A stretch of 55,127 nucleotides of DNA from CAYUET01 sp964443875 (GTDB lineage Bacteria; Auribacterota; JAFGBW01), in NCBI GenBank assembly GCA_964443875.1, contig CAYUET010000017.1, positions 1 through 55,127 on the forward strand, in the 5' to 3' direction. Below, in pieces: positions 23,324 to 34,000 of the stretch. The notes below the pieces were generated by a model that saw only the letters and a list, made by a program, of their open reading frames with translations, made no database searches and was not told the DNA's origin. Numbering within the stretch: position 1 is the first letter of the stretch; each line of letters begins with the position of its first letter. A program made the translations under genes and the position numbers.

Positions 23324-24795
23324 GGATCAAAAAAAAACTAACGATACTGATCGTTCTGCTGATTGCCGGAATCTTTTATTTTTACCATGCTTTTTCTTTC
23401 TCACCCGTCAGGTCTGAAAATAAACCTTCCCTCTTCGACCGCATCAGTGTCGGCGCTTATTACTATCTGTGGTACCCCCAAAATATCGAACAGGGAGTGT
23501 TCCGTCAGACCCTGATTCCTGAACAGAAACCCAGGCTCGGATGGTACAATTCCGCAGACCTCCCGGTCATTGAACAGCATATTGACTGGTGCGCAGAATA
23601 CGGCATTCAGTTTCTGGCCTTAAATTTCTGGCCCGATAAGCCGGAACAGAATGAGCTCATTGACCAGGCCTTTTTAAAAGCGAAAAATATTCAGGATATT
23701 CACTTCTGTATTTTTTATGAATCCTGGGGCCTTGGATTTGACGCAGCAGCAGGAAACACCCCTTTTCAGATCAATAACATCCGCCTCTTCATCAAAGACA
23801 TGGAATACCTCGCCGATCACTATTTTAATCACCCTTCCTATTTCAAAATCAACAACAGCCCCGTGGTCATTCTCTACCTCACCCGCACCTTTACAGGACA
23901 ATTCAGGAAAGCGCTCGAAGAGGCGAGAACTGCCGTTAAAAAGAAGGGTTTTGATCTTTTTCTCATCGGCGATGAAATCTTCTGGGATGTCAGCGCGGTT
24001 CCCTCTTTGATGAATGGATTCTCCTCCCGCATGACCTCCTCTCCGCAAAAGCAAAGGATTCGCCTTTTTGATGCCCTGACAGGCTACAATCTTTATGAGT
24101 CCGCAAAACTGAATCATCAGGGTTACCCCCGCCAAAGCCAGTGGATTAAAGAATCCTTTACCCTTCTTAAAACCTATCAGAAAAAATCCCCCCCTCCTGT
24201 CAAACTTTTCCCCGGACTGATTCCTGGATATAATGACAGGGGGACTCGTCCGAAAGAAAATCATTACGTCATCCCGAGAAGGGCCTCTGCTTCGGAAAAA
24301 GAAGGCTCAACCTTTAACCTGCTGTTGGATGAATGGATTTTTCCTCTGCTTGACCCTGAAAACCCTGTTTTTCTGATTACCTCCTTCAATGAATGGAATG
24401 AAGATACGGGCATTGAGCCTTTAAGCCCCTGCCCTGCGACCGCCAAAGATATCGGCACGCCCGAAGGCTTCTTTTCAGGGGGATACGCCTATGAAGGTTT
24501 TGACCGGACCTATCTTGAGCTTCTGAGAAATAAAACAACCGCTGTGACAGGAATCGTGACGAACAACGGAAAACCCGTTTCAGGAATCAGGATAACCGCC
24601 TGTCAGAACAATAAACCCGTTGCCGCAGACTTCACCGATTCACGCGGCAGATACCTTCTCTCCCGCCTGTATCTCAAGGAAGGAGAATACTCTCTTCAGG
24701 CTGAAAATTCCCAAAACACGTCAAATGTTTTCATTTCTCATGAAACAACCGCCGTATTCAACTGGGATTTAAAAAAAACGTCTCCTGAAATTTGA
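23320..24795 (+). CDS. GH99-like glycoside hydrolase with C-terminal carboxypeptidase-regulatory-like domain
   Basis: An N-terminal hydrophobic segment (about residues 6-25) acts as signal or anchor. Residues about 40-385 resemble the GH99/WbsX-type family: 'SVGAYYYLWYP', 'IDWCAEYGIQFLALNFWP' and 'LITSFNEWNEDTGIEPL', the last like the family's SFNEWxExTxIEP signature. GH99 relatives cut mannans from the end or inside. Residues about 403-485 form a CarboxypepD_reg-like beta-sandwich ('VTGIVTNNGKPVSG', 'DSRGRYLLSRLYL'). The start codon overlaps obgE's stop by 4 bases. A TonB receptor gene follows and has its own promoter. Glycan hydrolysis in the periplasm or at the surface is inferred. Confidence 0.75.
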   Translation: MRIKKKLTILIVLLIAGIFYFYHAFSFSPVRSENKPSLFDRISVGAYYYLWYPQNIEQGVFRQTLIPEQKPRLGWYNSADLPVIEQHIDWCAEYGIQFLALNFWPDKPEQNELIDQAFLKAKNIQDIHFCIFYESWGLGFDAAAGNTPFQINNIRLFIKDMEYLADHYFNHPSYFKINNSPVVILYLTRTFTGQFRKALEEARTAVKKKGFDLFLIGDEIFWDVSAVPSLMNGFSSRMTSSPQKQRIRLFDALTGYNLYESAKLNHQGYPRQSQWIKESFTLLKTYQKKSPPPVKLFPGLIPGYNDRGTRPKENHYVIPRRASASEKEGSTFNLLLDEWIFPLLDPENPVFLITSFNEWNEDTGIEPLSPCPATAKDIGTPEGFFSGGYAYEGFDRTYLELLRNKTTAVTGIVTNNGKPVSGIRITACQNNKPVAADFTDSRGRYLLSRLYLKEGEYSLQAENSQNTSNVFISHETTAVFNWDLKKTSPEI

Positions 24796-24819
24796 CATTT
24801 TCTCCAGAAATGGTATAGA
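24792..24819 (+). promoter_or_regulatory. Promoter of the TonB-dependent receptor gene
   Basis: TTGACA (24792-24797) and TATAGA (24814-24819) are 16 bases apart and lie 35-60 bases before the ATG. The -35 box overlaps the stop codon of the preceding glycosidase gene. Confidence 0.6.
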
Positions 24820-24853
24820 CTGGAAACTTCATACTCCAACACAGGAAAATTTC

Positions 24854-26917
24854 ATGAAAAAATTTTTTCTCGGACTTTTGAGTATACTCCTTCTTTTTCC
24901 GTCTCTTTCATTTCCCGCTCATGCTGAAAACGCAGAAATCGATTTGGAATCCTTTCTTCTCTTGGATCCCATGACCTATTCTGTTTCAAAAATTCCAGAA
25001 CCCACCTCCGATGCCATGGGGCTTGCCTATGTCATCTCTGACCAGAAAATCCGTGATTATGGGATGAGAAATGTCTGGGACCTTCTCTGGACGGTTCCCT
25101 GGATGTACACCCGACGCTCCACCGGATCAGACATGTGGGTCAATGTCTTCAGCCGCGGGCAGAAGTGGGCCTCCCTTTTTCTCATGGACGACTCCAATGT
25201 TGTCGGAAATGAATGGATGAGGACCCTTAATATGGATTTGATTAAAAGGGTGGAACTGGTCATGAGTCCCGGAGGCACACTCTGGGGTGCCAATTCCTCC
25301 TTCGGAGTTGTAAACTACATCACCAAAAACGGAGCGGATTTCAACGGATTTCATATTTCTGCGGATGCCGGAGAAAACGAAACTTATGGGATCAATACCA
25401 TTTACGGCGGGAAATTTGAAGATCTGGATGTGCTGCTCTCCCTGGATCTCAACACGACCGAAGAACCTTCCCTTCATCTGGACAGACATATTGAACCCGT
25501 GAACCTCAGTGAGGATGAGCGTCTGGTCTATGAATCCACTGACACGGAAAGTTCTGCCGATAAAATTTTCAACCTGTTCGGAAAGCTTACCTGGAAGGAT
25601 TTGTCAGGAAATTTCATGTTTTACCGGAATAAGGATTATTGGCCGATCACCGTCTGGAACGATGTGGTGGGCATGGAAGGGGACAGCCGTGAAGAAGGAA
25701 AAATAACCCAGGACGGACAGGCCTATTCCCTTAGCTATCAGCATGCCTGTTCAGAAGATCTCGATCTCATGGTCAAAGGACATTACTCCCGCCGTGAAGA
25801 AAAAGATTTTCTGCTTCCCTATTACAAAAGCAATGAAGCCATGCCCGCAGGATACAAAGTTCTCTCCAAGTCTCCTTCAACGGTTCGCTACACGGGCGAT
25901 GTCCAGCTGACCCGGAAATATGATTTCAATCAGCTTATTGCAGGCTATACCTATTATGTGGATGATGTGGAAGGTTCCACTTTTCAATATTACAGCAAAA
26001 CCACAGGACTTCATACCCGGACCCAATATACGGCCGATAAAGACAGAACCATTCATTCCCTGTATGTTCAGGACGATTTGTCTTTCCTGGAAGATCAGCT
26101 GAAGTTCCAGGTGGGGCTCCGTTATGAAAACCCCAACGATTATGATTCCGTTGTCAATCCCAAAGCCGGAGTTCTTGGAAAAATCTCTCCGGATCTCATT
26201 GTGAAATTCTTCTATCAGGAAGGCTGGAAATCCCCGGAACTCGGCTGGTGGGGCTCGGCTTCGAGCAGTAAAATTGAACCCGAGGAAACCAAGGCCTGGG
26301 AAAATGAATTCGTCTACAAAATCAGGGAAAAGCTCATTCTGAAATGGGGAAATTCCATTGCCGAAACCAGCGGGGAAGTCAAAACCATCACCTCCTCTTC
26401 CGAGATCATGACCGCCAGAAAAGAGGACAGTATCGATATTTTCACCTCCAATCTCTCCCTTGATTATCTCTTTGAAAAAGGCACCGTCTTCCTCATGTAC
26501 ACCTACAATTCCCTCGATCAGAAAAGCGACCTCAAATCAAATGAGGTTCTGGAAGTTCTGGATGACTATATGCCCCGGCATTCCGCTTCCCTCGGGATCA
26601 GCTACACTCTTTTTGAAAATACGACCCTGAGCCTTTTAACGCGATACATCGGTGAACGCCGGGCCTTTAATGCGCTTGTCCCTGAAAGCGAACAAAGCTA
26701 TCCCTATTACGGTGGAGTCGGATTCGCCCCTTATACCTATGAGGAAATCCTTCTCTTTAATTTGAACCTGACGATTAAGGGCGATAACTGGGAATGGGAA
26801 AACAAGCTCTACAACCTTTTTGATAAGGAATACGAAGAACCCAACGGACGTGTGGATACCCTTCCGATTCCTGGGACTCCCAGAACCTATCTTTCCACGG
26901 TACGCTTTAAATTCTGA
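24854..26917 (+). CDS. TonB-dependent outer-membrane receptor
   Basis: A signal peptide (MKKFFLGLL... cleaved after 'FPAHA') precedes a plug domain with 'YVISDQKIRDYGMRNVWDLLWTVPW', 'FLMDDSNVVGNEW' and 'IKRVELVMSPGGTLWGANSSFGVVNYITK', the standard plug signatures. A beta-barrel of alternating aromatic strands follows and ends in 'YLSTVRFKF', the C-terminal phenylalanine typical of outer-membrane barrels. Length 687 is normal. The ligand is not evident. A GH99-like glycosidase is directly upstream, so a glycan product is possible. No ExbB/ExbD/TonB genes are in the window. Confidence 0.95.
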   Translation: MKKFFLGLLSILLLFPSLSFPAHAENAEIDLESFLLLDPMTYSVSKIPEPTSDAMGLAYVISDQKIRDYGMRNVWDLLWTVPWMYTRRSTGSDMWVNVFSRGQKWASLFLMDDSNVVGNEWMRTLNMDLIKRVELVMSPGGTLWGANSSFGVVNYITKNGADFNGFHISADAGENETYGINTIYGGKFEDLDVLLSLDLNTTEEPSLHLDRHIEPVNLSEDERLVYESTDTESSADKIFNLFGKLTWKDLSGNFMFYRNKDYWPITVWNDVVGMEGDSREEGKITQDGQAYSLSYQHACSEDLDLMVKGHYSRREEKDFLLPYYKSNEAMPAGYKVLSKSPSTVRYTGDVQLTRKYDFNQLIAGYTYYVDDVEGSTFQYYSKTTGLHTRTQYTADKDRTIHSLYVQDDLSFLEDQLKFQVGLRYENPNDYDSVVNPKAGVLGKISPDLIVKFFYQEGWKSPELGWWGSASSSKIEPEETKAWENEFVYKIREKLILKWGNSIAETSGEVKTITSSSEIMTARKEDSIDIFTSNLSLDYLFEKGTVFLMYTYNSLDQKSDLKSNEVLEVLDDYMPRHSASLGISYTLFENTTLSLLTRYIGERRAFNALVPESEQSYPYYGGVGFAPYTYEEILLFNLNLTIKGDNWEWENKLYNLFDKEYEEPNGRVDTLPIPGTPRTYLSTVRFKF

Positions 26918-27038
26918 ACAATTAGACCGCATATGGCATGAAAACTCAGAAGAAATCCATTCGAACCATGATAAATCAATCCTTCCAGCCCCACTATTGA
27001 CTTCAATCTTTGGGTACAAATTGTACCCCATCTTGTAT

Positions 27039-28196
27039 TCAGGCAAAATTCTTAAGAATACTGCACAGTTTTTCAGAAAGCTTTTCCAGAACCTCAACAG
27101 AGTGGAGATAAGTCAGAGAAAGCCTCAGCCTGGCCTGACCCTGGGGAACTGTAGGAAAGCGGATGGCAGGAAGAAGATACCCCTCTTCCCTGAGCCTGAT
27201 GCTGATTTCAAGAGCTTTTTCTTCCTTTCCTAAAATAACGGGCATGATCGGGGTAAAGGAGGAAACCGCGATATTGAATTTCCTGAGGAGGTTTCTGAAA
27301 TATAAAACCCTTTCCAGAAGATTTTTTCTCCGGAATGATTCCTTTCTGACAACATCAAGGGCGGCCAGATTAGCTCCAATAACAGAAGGAGGAAGTGCTG
27401 TGGAAAAAATAAAACTCCTGGCTTTGTTGATAAAATAATCAATAAAAACCTTTTCAGAGGCAGCATAGGCGCCGAAGCTTCCCAAAGCCTTTCCAAAAGT
27501 ACCCATAATGATATCGACTTTGGAAGCCAGGCCGCATTCCTCAACCATGCCGGCACTGTTTTCTCCGAAAACCCCTGTTGCATGCGCTTCATCCACATAC
27601 AAAAGAGCATCGTATTTTTCCTTCAGAACTGTCAACTTCCGGAGAGGGGCAATATCCCCATCCATACTGAAAACACTTTCTGTCACAATCAGGGCATTGC
27701 GAAAGGATTTTCTTCTGTTTTCCAGAAGGGATTCCAGATGCCCGAGATCATTATGAGAAAACCTGAAAAAACGCGCCCTGGACAATATAATTCCATCCAT
27801 CATGCTGGCATGACTCAGACGGTCGCAGAAAATAACATCTCCCGGCCCGCACAGGGAAGAAATCATACCCACATTGGCATGATATCCGGAATTAAAAATA
27901 AGAGCCGAAGGCTTGCCTTTGAATGCGGCCGTTTTCTCTTCGAGCTCATGAAACAGACGGTTATCACCGCTTAAAAGTCTTGCCCCGGTTGAACCGGAGC
28001 CGAAATCTTTAACAGCCTTTGCGGCAGCCTCCTGAAGAGCCGGATGAAAGGATAATCCCAAATAATCATTCGATGAAAAATCATTAAAAGAGGCGGACTC
28101 TCCCCCGGAATGCTTCTCCCGGGGTGAGGATAATTGACGGAAACAGTTTTTCTCCTTCTGAAGACGGATAAAGTCTTCCGCATCCCCCCTGATCAT
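27039..28196 (-). CDS. bioF: 8-amino-7-oxononanoate synthase (or close alpha-oxoamine synthase)
   Basis: A fold-type I PLP enzyme of 385 residues. The motifs are 'FSSNDYLGLSFHPAL', 'GSGSTGARLLSGDNRLFHELEEK', 'LLYVDEAHATGVFG' (PLP aspartate) and 'MGTFGKALGSFGAY' (lysine forming the Schiff base). BioF condenses pimeloyl-ACP or -CoA with alanine. Adjacent bioB, 1 base upstream, supports BioF over the related KBL or SPT-type enzymes. It is the last gene of a four-gene minus-strand unit. BioA, BioD and pimelate-forming genes are not here. Confidence 0.92.
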   Translation of the reverse strand: MIRGDAEDFIRLQKEKNCFRQLSSPREKHSGGESASFNDFSSNDYLGLSFHPALQEAAAKAVKDFGSGSTGARLLSGDNRLFHELEEKTAAFKGKPSALIFNSGYHANVGMISSLCGPGDVIFCDRLSHASMMDGIILSRARFFRFSHNDLGHLESLLENRRKSFRNALIVTESVFSMDGDIAPLRKLTVLKEKYDALLYVDEAHATGVFGENSAGMVEECGLASKVDIIMGTFGKALGSFGAYAASEKVFIDYFINKARSFIFSTALPPSVIGANLAALDVVRKESFRRKNLLERVLYFRNLLRKFNIAVSSFTPIMPVILGKEEKALEISIRLREEGYLLPAIRFPTVPQGQARLRLSLTYLHSVEVLEKLSEKLCSILKNFA

Positions 28197-28197
28197 G

Positions 28198-29142
28198 TTA
28201 ATCCCGCGCCCAGAGATTCCGGATTTCCCGGATAAAATCCTGATCCTCTTCAGCAGACCTGCCCCGGGTGGTGAGATATCCCCCTATCAGCAGTCCATTC
28301 GCCCCCGCCATAAAACCCAGGCCCTGAAAATCCTTAAGTCTTGTCTCTCTTCCCGCGGCAATCCGGATGATCTTATCTTTCAGGATAATCCGGAAAATAC
28401 AAAGGGTCCGGATGACATCCTCCCTGGAAATCAGGGGAATACCGGAAAGCGGAGTACCCTCGATCGGGATAAGGATGTTCACGGGTACGGAATCGACTTT
28501 CAGTTTTTTTAAAATCAAAGCCATTTCAATACGGTCTTCCCAGGATTCTCCAAGACCGATGATTCCGCCTGAACAGACTTCCATGCCTGCGGATTTCGAA
28601 GCCTCAATGGTTTTCAGCCGGTCTTCAAAAGAATGGGTTGAAACAATTTTCGGATAAAAGCGGGCCGAGGTTTCAATATTATGATGGTAGCGTGTCATCC
28701 CCGCTTCCTTCAGTTTTATAAGCTCTTCACGGGTCAAAGCCCCCAGGGATCCGCATACCTCAATGCCGGTTTCACGGATCATTTTTTTTATGACTTCCGT
28801 CAGCTGATTCAGCTCAGTCTCTGAAAGCCTGTTTCCGCTGGTGACTATTCCAAGGCGGCGCGCACCATCCGCCTTTGCCTTAAATGCAGCCGCTAATAAT
28901 TCCTGACCGGATAACAGGGGATAGACCGCAACGGAAGTGGAGTGATGCCCTGACTGGGCGCAATATTTACAATCTTCCGAACAGCGGCCTGATTTGGCGT
29001 TGATAATGGAACAGATATCCAGGATTTTGCCGCAATGCAGGCTGCGGACACGGTCCGCTTTGGCAAGCAATAAAGACAAAGGCGTTTTGACATATTTCAT
29101 ATAGGGGGTGATTTTTTCTGAACTGATGTTTAAATTTTTCAA
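28198..29142 (-). CDS. bioB: Biotin synthase
   Basis: The radical-SAM cluster motif 'CSEDCKYCAQSG' (Cx3Cx2C) and the 'INAKSGRCSEDC' lead-in identify BioB. 'GVCGSLG'-type and 'HNIETSARFYPKI' segments, 'EVCSGGIIGLGESWEDR' and 'PVNILIPIEGTPL' all match. BioB inserts sulphur into dethiobiotin using a second 2Fe-2S cluster. The 314-residue length is normal. It begins within the end of murU (4-base overlap) and bioF starts after 1 base, so translation of all three is coupled. Confidence 0.97.
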   Translation of the reverse strand: MKNLNISSEKITPYMKYVKTPLSLLLAKADRVRSLHCGKILDICSIINAKSGRCSEDCKYCAQSGHHSTSVAVYPLLSGQELLAAAFKAKADGARRLGIVTSGNRLSETELNQLTEVIKKMIRETGIEVCGSLGALTREELIKLKEAGMTRYHHNIETSARFYPKIVSTHSFEDRLKTIEASKSAGMEVCSGGIIGLGESWEDRIEMALILKKLKVDSVPVNILIPIEGTPLSGIPLISREDVIRTLCIFRIILKDKIIRIAAGRETRLKDFQGLGFMAGANGLLIGGYLTTRGRSAEEDQDFIREIRNLWARD

Positions 29143-29879
29143 AGGACAATCTCTCCGTTTAAATACTTCTCGTGAATCTTCCTGTAGGCATTCATATCCC
29201 CCATGTCATTCCAGTAGGCTTCTGTGGAAAAGGCTTTTAATTCTCTGCCGTTCAGATAGGCCCGTGAGTAAATATCCCTGATGATACACTGTTCTTTTTT
29301 ATGTTTACAATAATAAAATATTTCCGGGCTTAAGGCATGAATTCCCATGAAGGCGTGGGTTAAAGGGGCATGCATCTTTCCGAAAAAAACCCCGGCAATA
29401 CGGGTGATGCGCCCGTTTTCCTCCAAAGCCACCTGTTTTAATGAAGGGATGGAGGAATCCTGAACAACAAGGGTCGCAAAAGCGCCCTGTTTCTCATGAG
29501 CCTGTGAAAGCTGGACATAATCAACCTCATGAAAAATGTCTGAATTGACGAGAAAAAAATCTTCCTGAAAAATATCCCTTGCCCCGTAAAGTGCCCCCCC
29601 GGTTCCCAGAAGAGTTTCCTCTTCCAGAATCGTAAGTTTAACAGAGGGAAAAGCCTTAAGACGCTCATAAAAATAAAATTCTATAACGCTCCTCAGCTCG
29701 TAGCGCAAATGATGAAGATTGATTACAATATGCCTGATACCCGAATGAATAAGCTTTTCAATCTGCCAAAAAATCATAGGCTTGTCATAAAGGGTTAAAA
29801 GCGGTTTGGGATGAAGATAAGTCCAGGGCCGCATACGGGTTCCGTATCCGGCCGCCAGAATAAAAGCGTTTGTAATCAA
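29139..29879 (-). CDS. murU: N-acetylmuramate alpha-1-phosphate uridylyltransferase (MurU)
   Basis: This nucleotidyltransferase of 246 residues starts 'NAFILAAGYGTRMRPWTYLHPKPLL', the pyrophosphorylase signature with its Arg and Lys, and has 'GTGGALYGARDIF' and 'FFLVNSDIF' (metal-binding Asp). Its combination with an AmgK-type kinase directly upstream (4-base overlap) identifies it as MurU in the anabolic recycling route. It makes UDP-MurNAc from MurNAc-1-phosphate, bypassing MurA and MurB and giving intrinsic fosfomycin tolerance in species where this was studied. On its own it could be a mannose-1-phosphate enzyme, but context favours MurU. Confidence 0.88.
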   Translation of the reverse strand: MITNAFILAAGYGTRMRPWTYLHPKPLLTLYDKPMIFWQIEKLIHSGIRHIVINLHHLRYELRSVIEFYFYERLKAFPSVKLTILEEETLLGTGGALYGARDIFQEDFFLVNSDIFHEVDYVQLSQAHEKQGAFATLVVQDSSIPSLKQVALEENGRITRIAGVFFGKMHAPLTHAFMGIHALSPEIFYYCKHKKEQCIIRDIYSRAYLNGRELKAFSTEAYWNDMGDMNAYRKIHEKYLNGEIVL

Positions 29880-30901
29880 TCTTTTTGCTCCAGAAGCAGC
29901 ATTTCAAGAATCTTCTGCATCGCTTCCATCTCAGAAGACCCGGCCCCCAGCTTAGGCAGGGCAGAAAGGGCATATTGCAGAACAAGGGGAAGGTATTTCT
30001 GATATTTCGTGTGTTTACGGACATAAGTCTGGTAATAAAAGGTTCCGGCAGCCTTCACGGAACGCTGAAAGAGGCAGAGATAATAGCCCTTAAAAAAAGA
30101 CGCCTGATCCAGGCTTGTCTTCCAGACCTTCGACGCCTGATCCAGGTAGTATTTCACAAGCTCGGTTTCAACCTTGTGCGACAAATGCACATAACTGTCC
30201 CGGACAAGCGATACAAGATCATACTGATAAGGCCCCATTCGGGCATCCTGATGATCGATATAAAAGGGCTCGTGATCTTTGATATGAATATTACGGCTGT
30301 GGAGATCTCTGTGGGTGAGAACATATTTTTCCTCAGTCATTTTTTGTGACACACTTTTAAACAAATTTGTAACCTTAATCAAAGTTTCAGGATCCGTTTT
30401 TTCCGCAAGCCTGGAATGAAGAATGAAAAATCTGAATTCATCCTCAAATTTACTCCGGGTAAAGGCGATCTTCATGGGAATTTTGTCTTGTATTCCTTCG
30501 GGAACAGGAGCCCAGTGAAGAATGAGAAGATGATCTATAATCTGTTTATAGAAAGGAAGATAAAACTTAATCCCGTGCCCCTGGCAAATATCCTCAAGGG
30601 TGGAAGACCCTGCATCCCGGACAAACATGACCTTTTCTTCAGGATGCCAGCCAAAAATACAGGGAACCCTGACCCCGTAACTTTTAAAAACATCAGTAGC
30701 CTCTCTGACCCGGCATACGATTTCAGGATCTTTGTCCAGTTCATTGATAAACATGGCCACGACAGAAAATCCCGCACTGAGTCTCAGACGATAATAATTC
30801 CGTGTTGAGGCCTCAGTCCGGAGTTTTAAAATTTTAACAACCCGTCTTTTGGGGAAGGATTTTTTTGCCAGTTTTCTGAGCAGTTCTTTCACAATAATCA
30901 T
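29876..30901 (-). CDS. amgK: Anomeric MurNAc/GlcNAc kinase (AmgK), APH-fold
   Basis: This aminoglycoside-phosphotransferase-fold kinase has 'LTHRDLHSRNIHIKDHEPFYIDHQDARMGPYQYDLVSL'-type catalytic and metal-binding loops (given in parts: HRDLHSRN and IDHQDARMGP), which match AmgK more than antibiotic kinases. AmgK phosphorylates the anomeric hydroxyl of MurNAc from muropeptide turnover. The 341-residue length fits. murU starts inside its last codons. It is the first gene of the amgK-murU-bioB-bioF unit, with AT-rich promoter region 30902-31067 shared divergently with the RND genes. Confidence 0.88.
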   Translation of the reverse strand: MIIVKELLRKLAKKSFPKRRVVKILKLRTEASTRNYYRLRLSAGFSVVAMFINELDKDPEIVCRVREATDVFKSYGVRVPCIFGWHPEEKVMFVRDAGSSTLEDICQGHGIKFYLPFYKQIIDHLLILHWAPVPEGIQDKIPMKIAFTRSKFEDEFRFFILHSRLAEKTDPETLIKVTNLFKSVSQKMTEEKYVLTHRDLHSRNIHIKDHEPFYIDHQDARMGPYQYDLVSLVRDSYVHLSHKVETELVKYYLDQASKVWKTSLDQASFFKGYYLCLFQRSVKAAGTFYYQTYVRKHTKYQKYLPLVLQYALSALPKLGAGSSEMEAMQKILEMLLLEQKD

Positions 30902-31067
30902 AAGGTATGGGGTTAAATATTATTTAAATGTAATAGTTAACAAAAAAAGTGTTATAAAATCAATATTATTTCTCTTCTTTCTTTTTTAAAATCTAGTGAC
31001 GATTTTTTAAAATCCTGATAGAACTTATAAAATTTATTTTTAAAAATTCAAAAAACGGGGATTACGC
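30902..31067. promoter_or_regulatory. AT-rich divergent promoter region between amgK and the RND genes
   Basis: This 166-base region separates two divergent operons and is very AT-rich with several T- and A-runs. A minus-strand TTGATT followed after 17 bases by TTAACT is a weak candidate promoter for amgK. No clear palindrome or riboswitch fold was seen. Confidence 0.35.
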
Positions 31068-34000
31068 GTGAGTATATTTGAATTTGCCGTTAAAAAACCT
31101 GTTTCCATGACCATGCTCTATATCGCGATTCTTCTTTTGGGAATCCGAAGTTTTAACGTTCTTCCTCAGGAATTGTTTCCGCCCTTAACTTTTCCCCAGC
31201 TGACTATTGTGACCTCTTACGGAAATGCCTCCCCTGAGGAAATTGAAACCCTGGTGACCAAAATTCTGGAAGAAACCGTTGCCACAGTTAAAGGTCTTAA
31301 AACGCTCCGTTCTTTTTCCAAAGAAGGTCTTTCCGTGATTATTGTTGAATTTCAGTGGGGTACGGATATGGATTTCGCCTCCCTGAACCTGCGTGAAAAA
31401 ATAGATCTTGTAAAGGAAAGGATGCCCCGCGAAGCGGAGGAACCCCTTGTTTTAAAATTCAATCCCTTCGCAAAGCCCATCATGGTCTATTCCATGACTT
31501 CCCACGGGGATCCCAAAGATCCCAACTATATGCTGATCGAAGATCTCTTAAAACTCGCAAAAACAAAACTCAAGGATAAACTTGAAAAAGTTCCCGGAGT
31601 AGCCTCTTTAAGCATCAGCGGAGGTCTTGAAAAAGAAATCCAGGTGGATCTCAGCCTCCAGCAGCTCGTCGGTCATAAGATCAATATTCAGGATATACCC
31701 ACTGCGCTTAAAGATTCCAATCTCAACTATCCGGCAGGTTCCGTGAAAGAGGATTTCTTTGAATATCTCGTCCGCACCATGGGGGAATTCACCACCATTA
31801 AAGATATCGGAGACTGCCTTATCTCCATTGAAAACATCAAAAGGGGTAAATACGACAGAGCCAAAAGAAAAGAACAGGAAAAAAAGGGTGAACGAGGTTC
31901 AGAAAAAGAGGAAGGCGAAGACATCTCCTCGCAATATGTTTTTCTGAAAGATGTGGGAACAATCCAGGAAAACTTCAAGGAAAGATCCAGCTATTCCCGC
32001 TACCAGGGAAAGGAAAATATCTCCCTGCAGGTTCAAAAACAGGCTTCAGCCAACATTATTGAAACAGTCGCTGCTGTTAAAGCGGAACTATTCCGACTTC
32101 AGAATGAAACCAACATGATCCCGGCTTCCGTGGATCTTAAGCTCATCTATGATGAATCGGTCTTTATTCAGACCTCCATTGACGGAGTTATAAGTTCCGT
32201 GATTGAAGGAGGTATTCTTGCCTTCATTACTCTTTATTTATTTCTTCACAGTCTTAAAAGCGCCACCATTGTCTGTATTACCATTCCCTATGCCTTGATT
32301 ATCACCATTATTGGAATGGAATATTTCAAATATTCCGTCAACATGATGACCCTGGCAGGTCTGGCCCTCGGTGTCAGTATGATGGTGGACGGATCGGTGG
32401 TCGTCCAGGAAAACATTGACCGGCATAAGTCCGAGGGAAAAGACAAGGAGACCGCGGCGATCGATGCCAGTGCGGAAATCTTTGCCCCGCTCCTCTCCGG
32501 TATTCTGACCAACGTTGTGGTGTTTTTACCTTTAGGTTATGTGATCGGTATTGCCGGACAGCTCTTCAAACCCATTTCCTTTACTGTTATTGGCCCTCTC
32601 TTAGCCTCACTTTTTGTAGGCGTTACCCTGATACCCCGTTTATCAACCATTGAAATCGGAAAAGCAGGCCCCCCTGCAGAATCCGGCCCTATAATGAAAA
32701 AAGTAGAAAGAGTGTATAGAAAACTGCTGGGTATTTTTTTAGGGGGATGGTACATCCCCGGATTTTTCTTCGTTATTGCAGCCTTGGCCGCAGCGCTTTA
32801 CCTCCTGTCGATCTCCCCCTCGGAAACCATGCCCAAAGTAGACCAGCGCAGCTTCAATATTAAAATGACACTCCCCACAGGGACTTTGCTGGATATCACG
32901 AACGATACCGCCACCCTGATTGAAAAAGAACTGAACAAAGAGCCTGAAATTGAAAGCGTTTCCATTGCGGTCGGTTCCGACCGATCCGCAGGCCGGGCAA
33001 GCGTCGAATCTCTGGGTTCACATCAGGCCATGTTTATTGTCCGCTTAAAGGCCATTCCCAAAGACAACATCATGACACAGGTAGAGGATGCTCTTACGGG
33101 GGCAAATCTGTATGACACCTTTATAAAGGAAAGACCTTTTCGGAAATCCACAACCCAGGTTGTAGGTGAAATGCGGGAGCGTGTAGACAAGGTCAGAAAC
33201 TCCGATGTCAATACGGCCATGACCCCGGCGCTTCAGAATGCCATTACCAGTCTTAAAACCGCTGAAATCGTCTGGACCACAGACGACAATCCCTTTGCCG
33301 GAGCTTTTTCCAGTTCCGCTCCCATTGCCATTCAGGTGACAGGAAGGGATCTGAATCTGCTCCAAACCTATGTCTCGGATGTGGAAAAACTCCTGGAAAA
33401 AATTCCGGGCACCATTAATATCCGTAATGATATTCCTTCCAAATCTCCTGAAATCCGTATTATTCCCAACAGAAAAAGGGCGGCCATGCAGGGTTTGTCC
33501 TCTTCGGACATTGCTCAGACCTCGCTGATCTGCATTAAAGGAATGCCGGCCACCAAACTGAAAAAAGACGGAAATGAAACAGAAGTCATTGTACGCTTAA
33601 GAAAAGAAGACAGGGAATCCATCACAGCCCTTGAAAATCTTTCCCTCTTTTCAGAAGACAGGGTCATTCTTATGAAGGATGTGGCAACCATCAAGGCAGG
33701 GAGAGGGCCTTCTGAAGTCAAACGCCTGGACCAGATCCGTATCTTTAACGTATTTGCAGATTTAAAAGGCCGGGCTGAAGGGGATGCCATCCGGGAACTC
33801 AAGCCTCTTCTGAAGGCAATGCCTGTAGAAGACAACTACTCGATCGGCTTCGGACGCGAATATGAAGAAAAACAGGAATCCCAGATGTCCCTGATCTATG
33901 CCTTTGCGATTTCAGTGGCACTGGTTTATATGATCATGGCCTCACAGTTTGAATCCCTGCTTCAGCCGTTCATCATCATGATGACCGTGCCTTTATCCAT

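Noticed and set aside
27039..29142. A complete biotin operon
   Set aside because: Only bioF and bioB are present; bioA, bioD and pimelate-synthesis genes are missing and upstream genes are peptidoglycan recycling.
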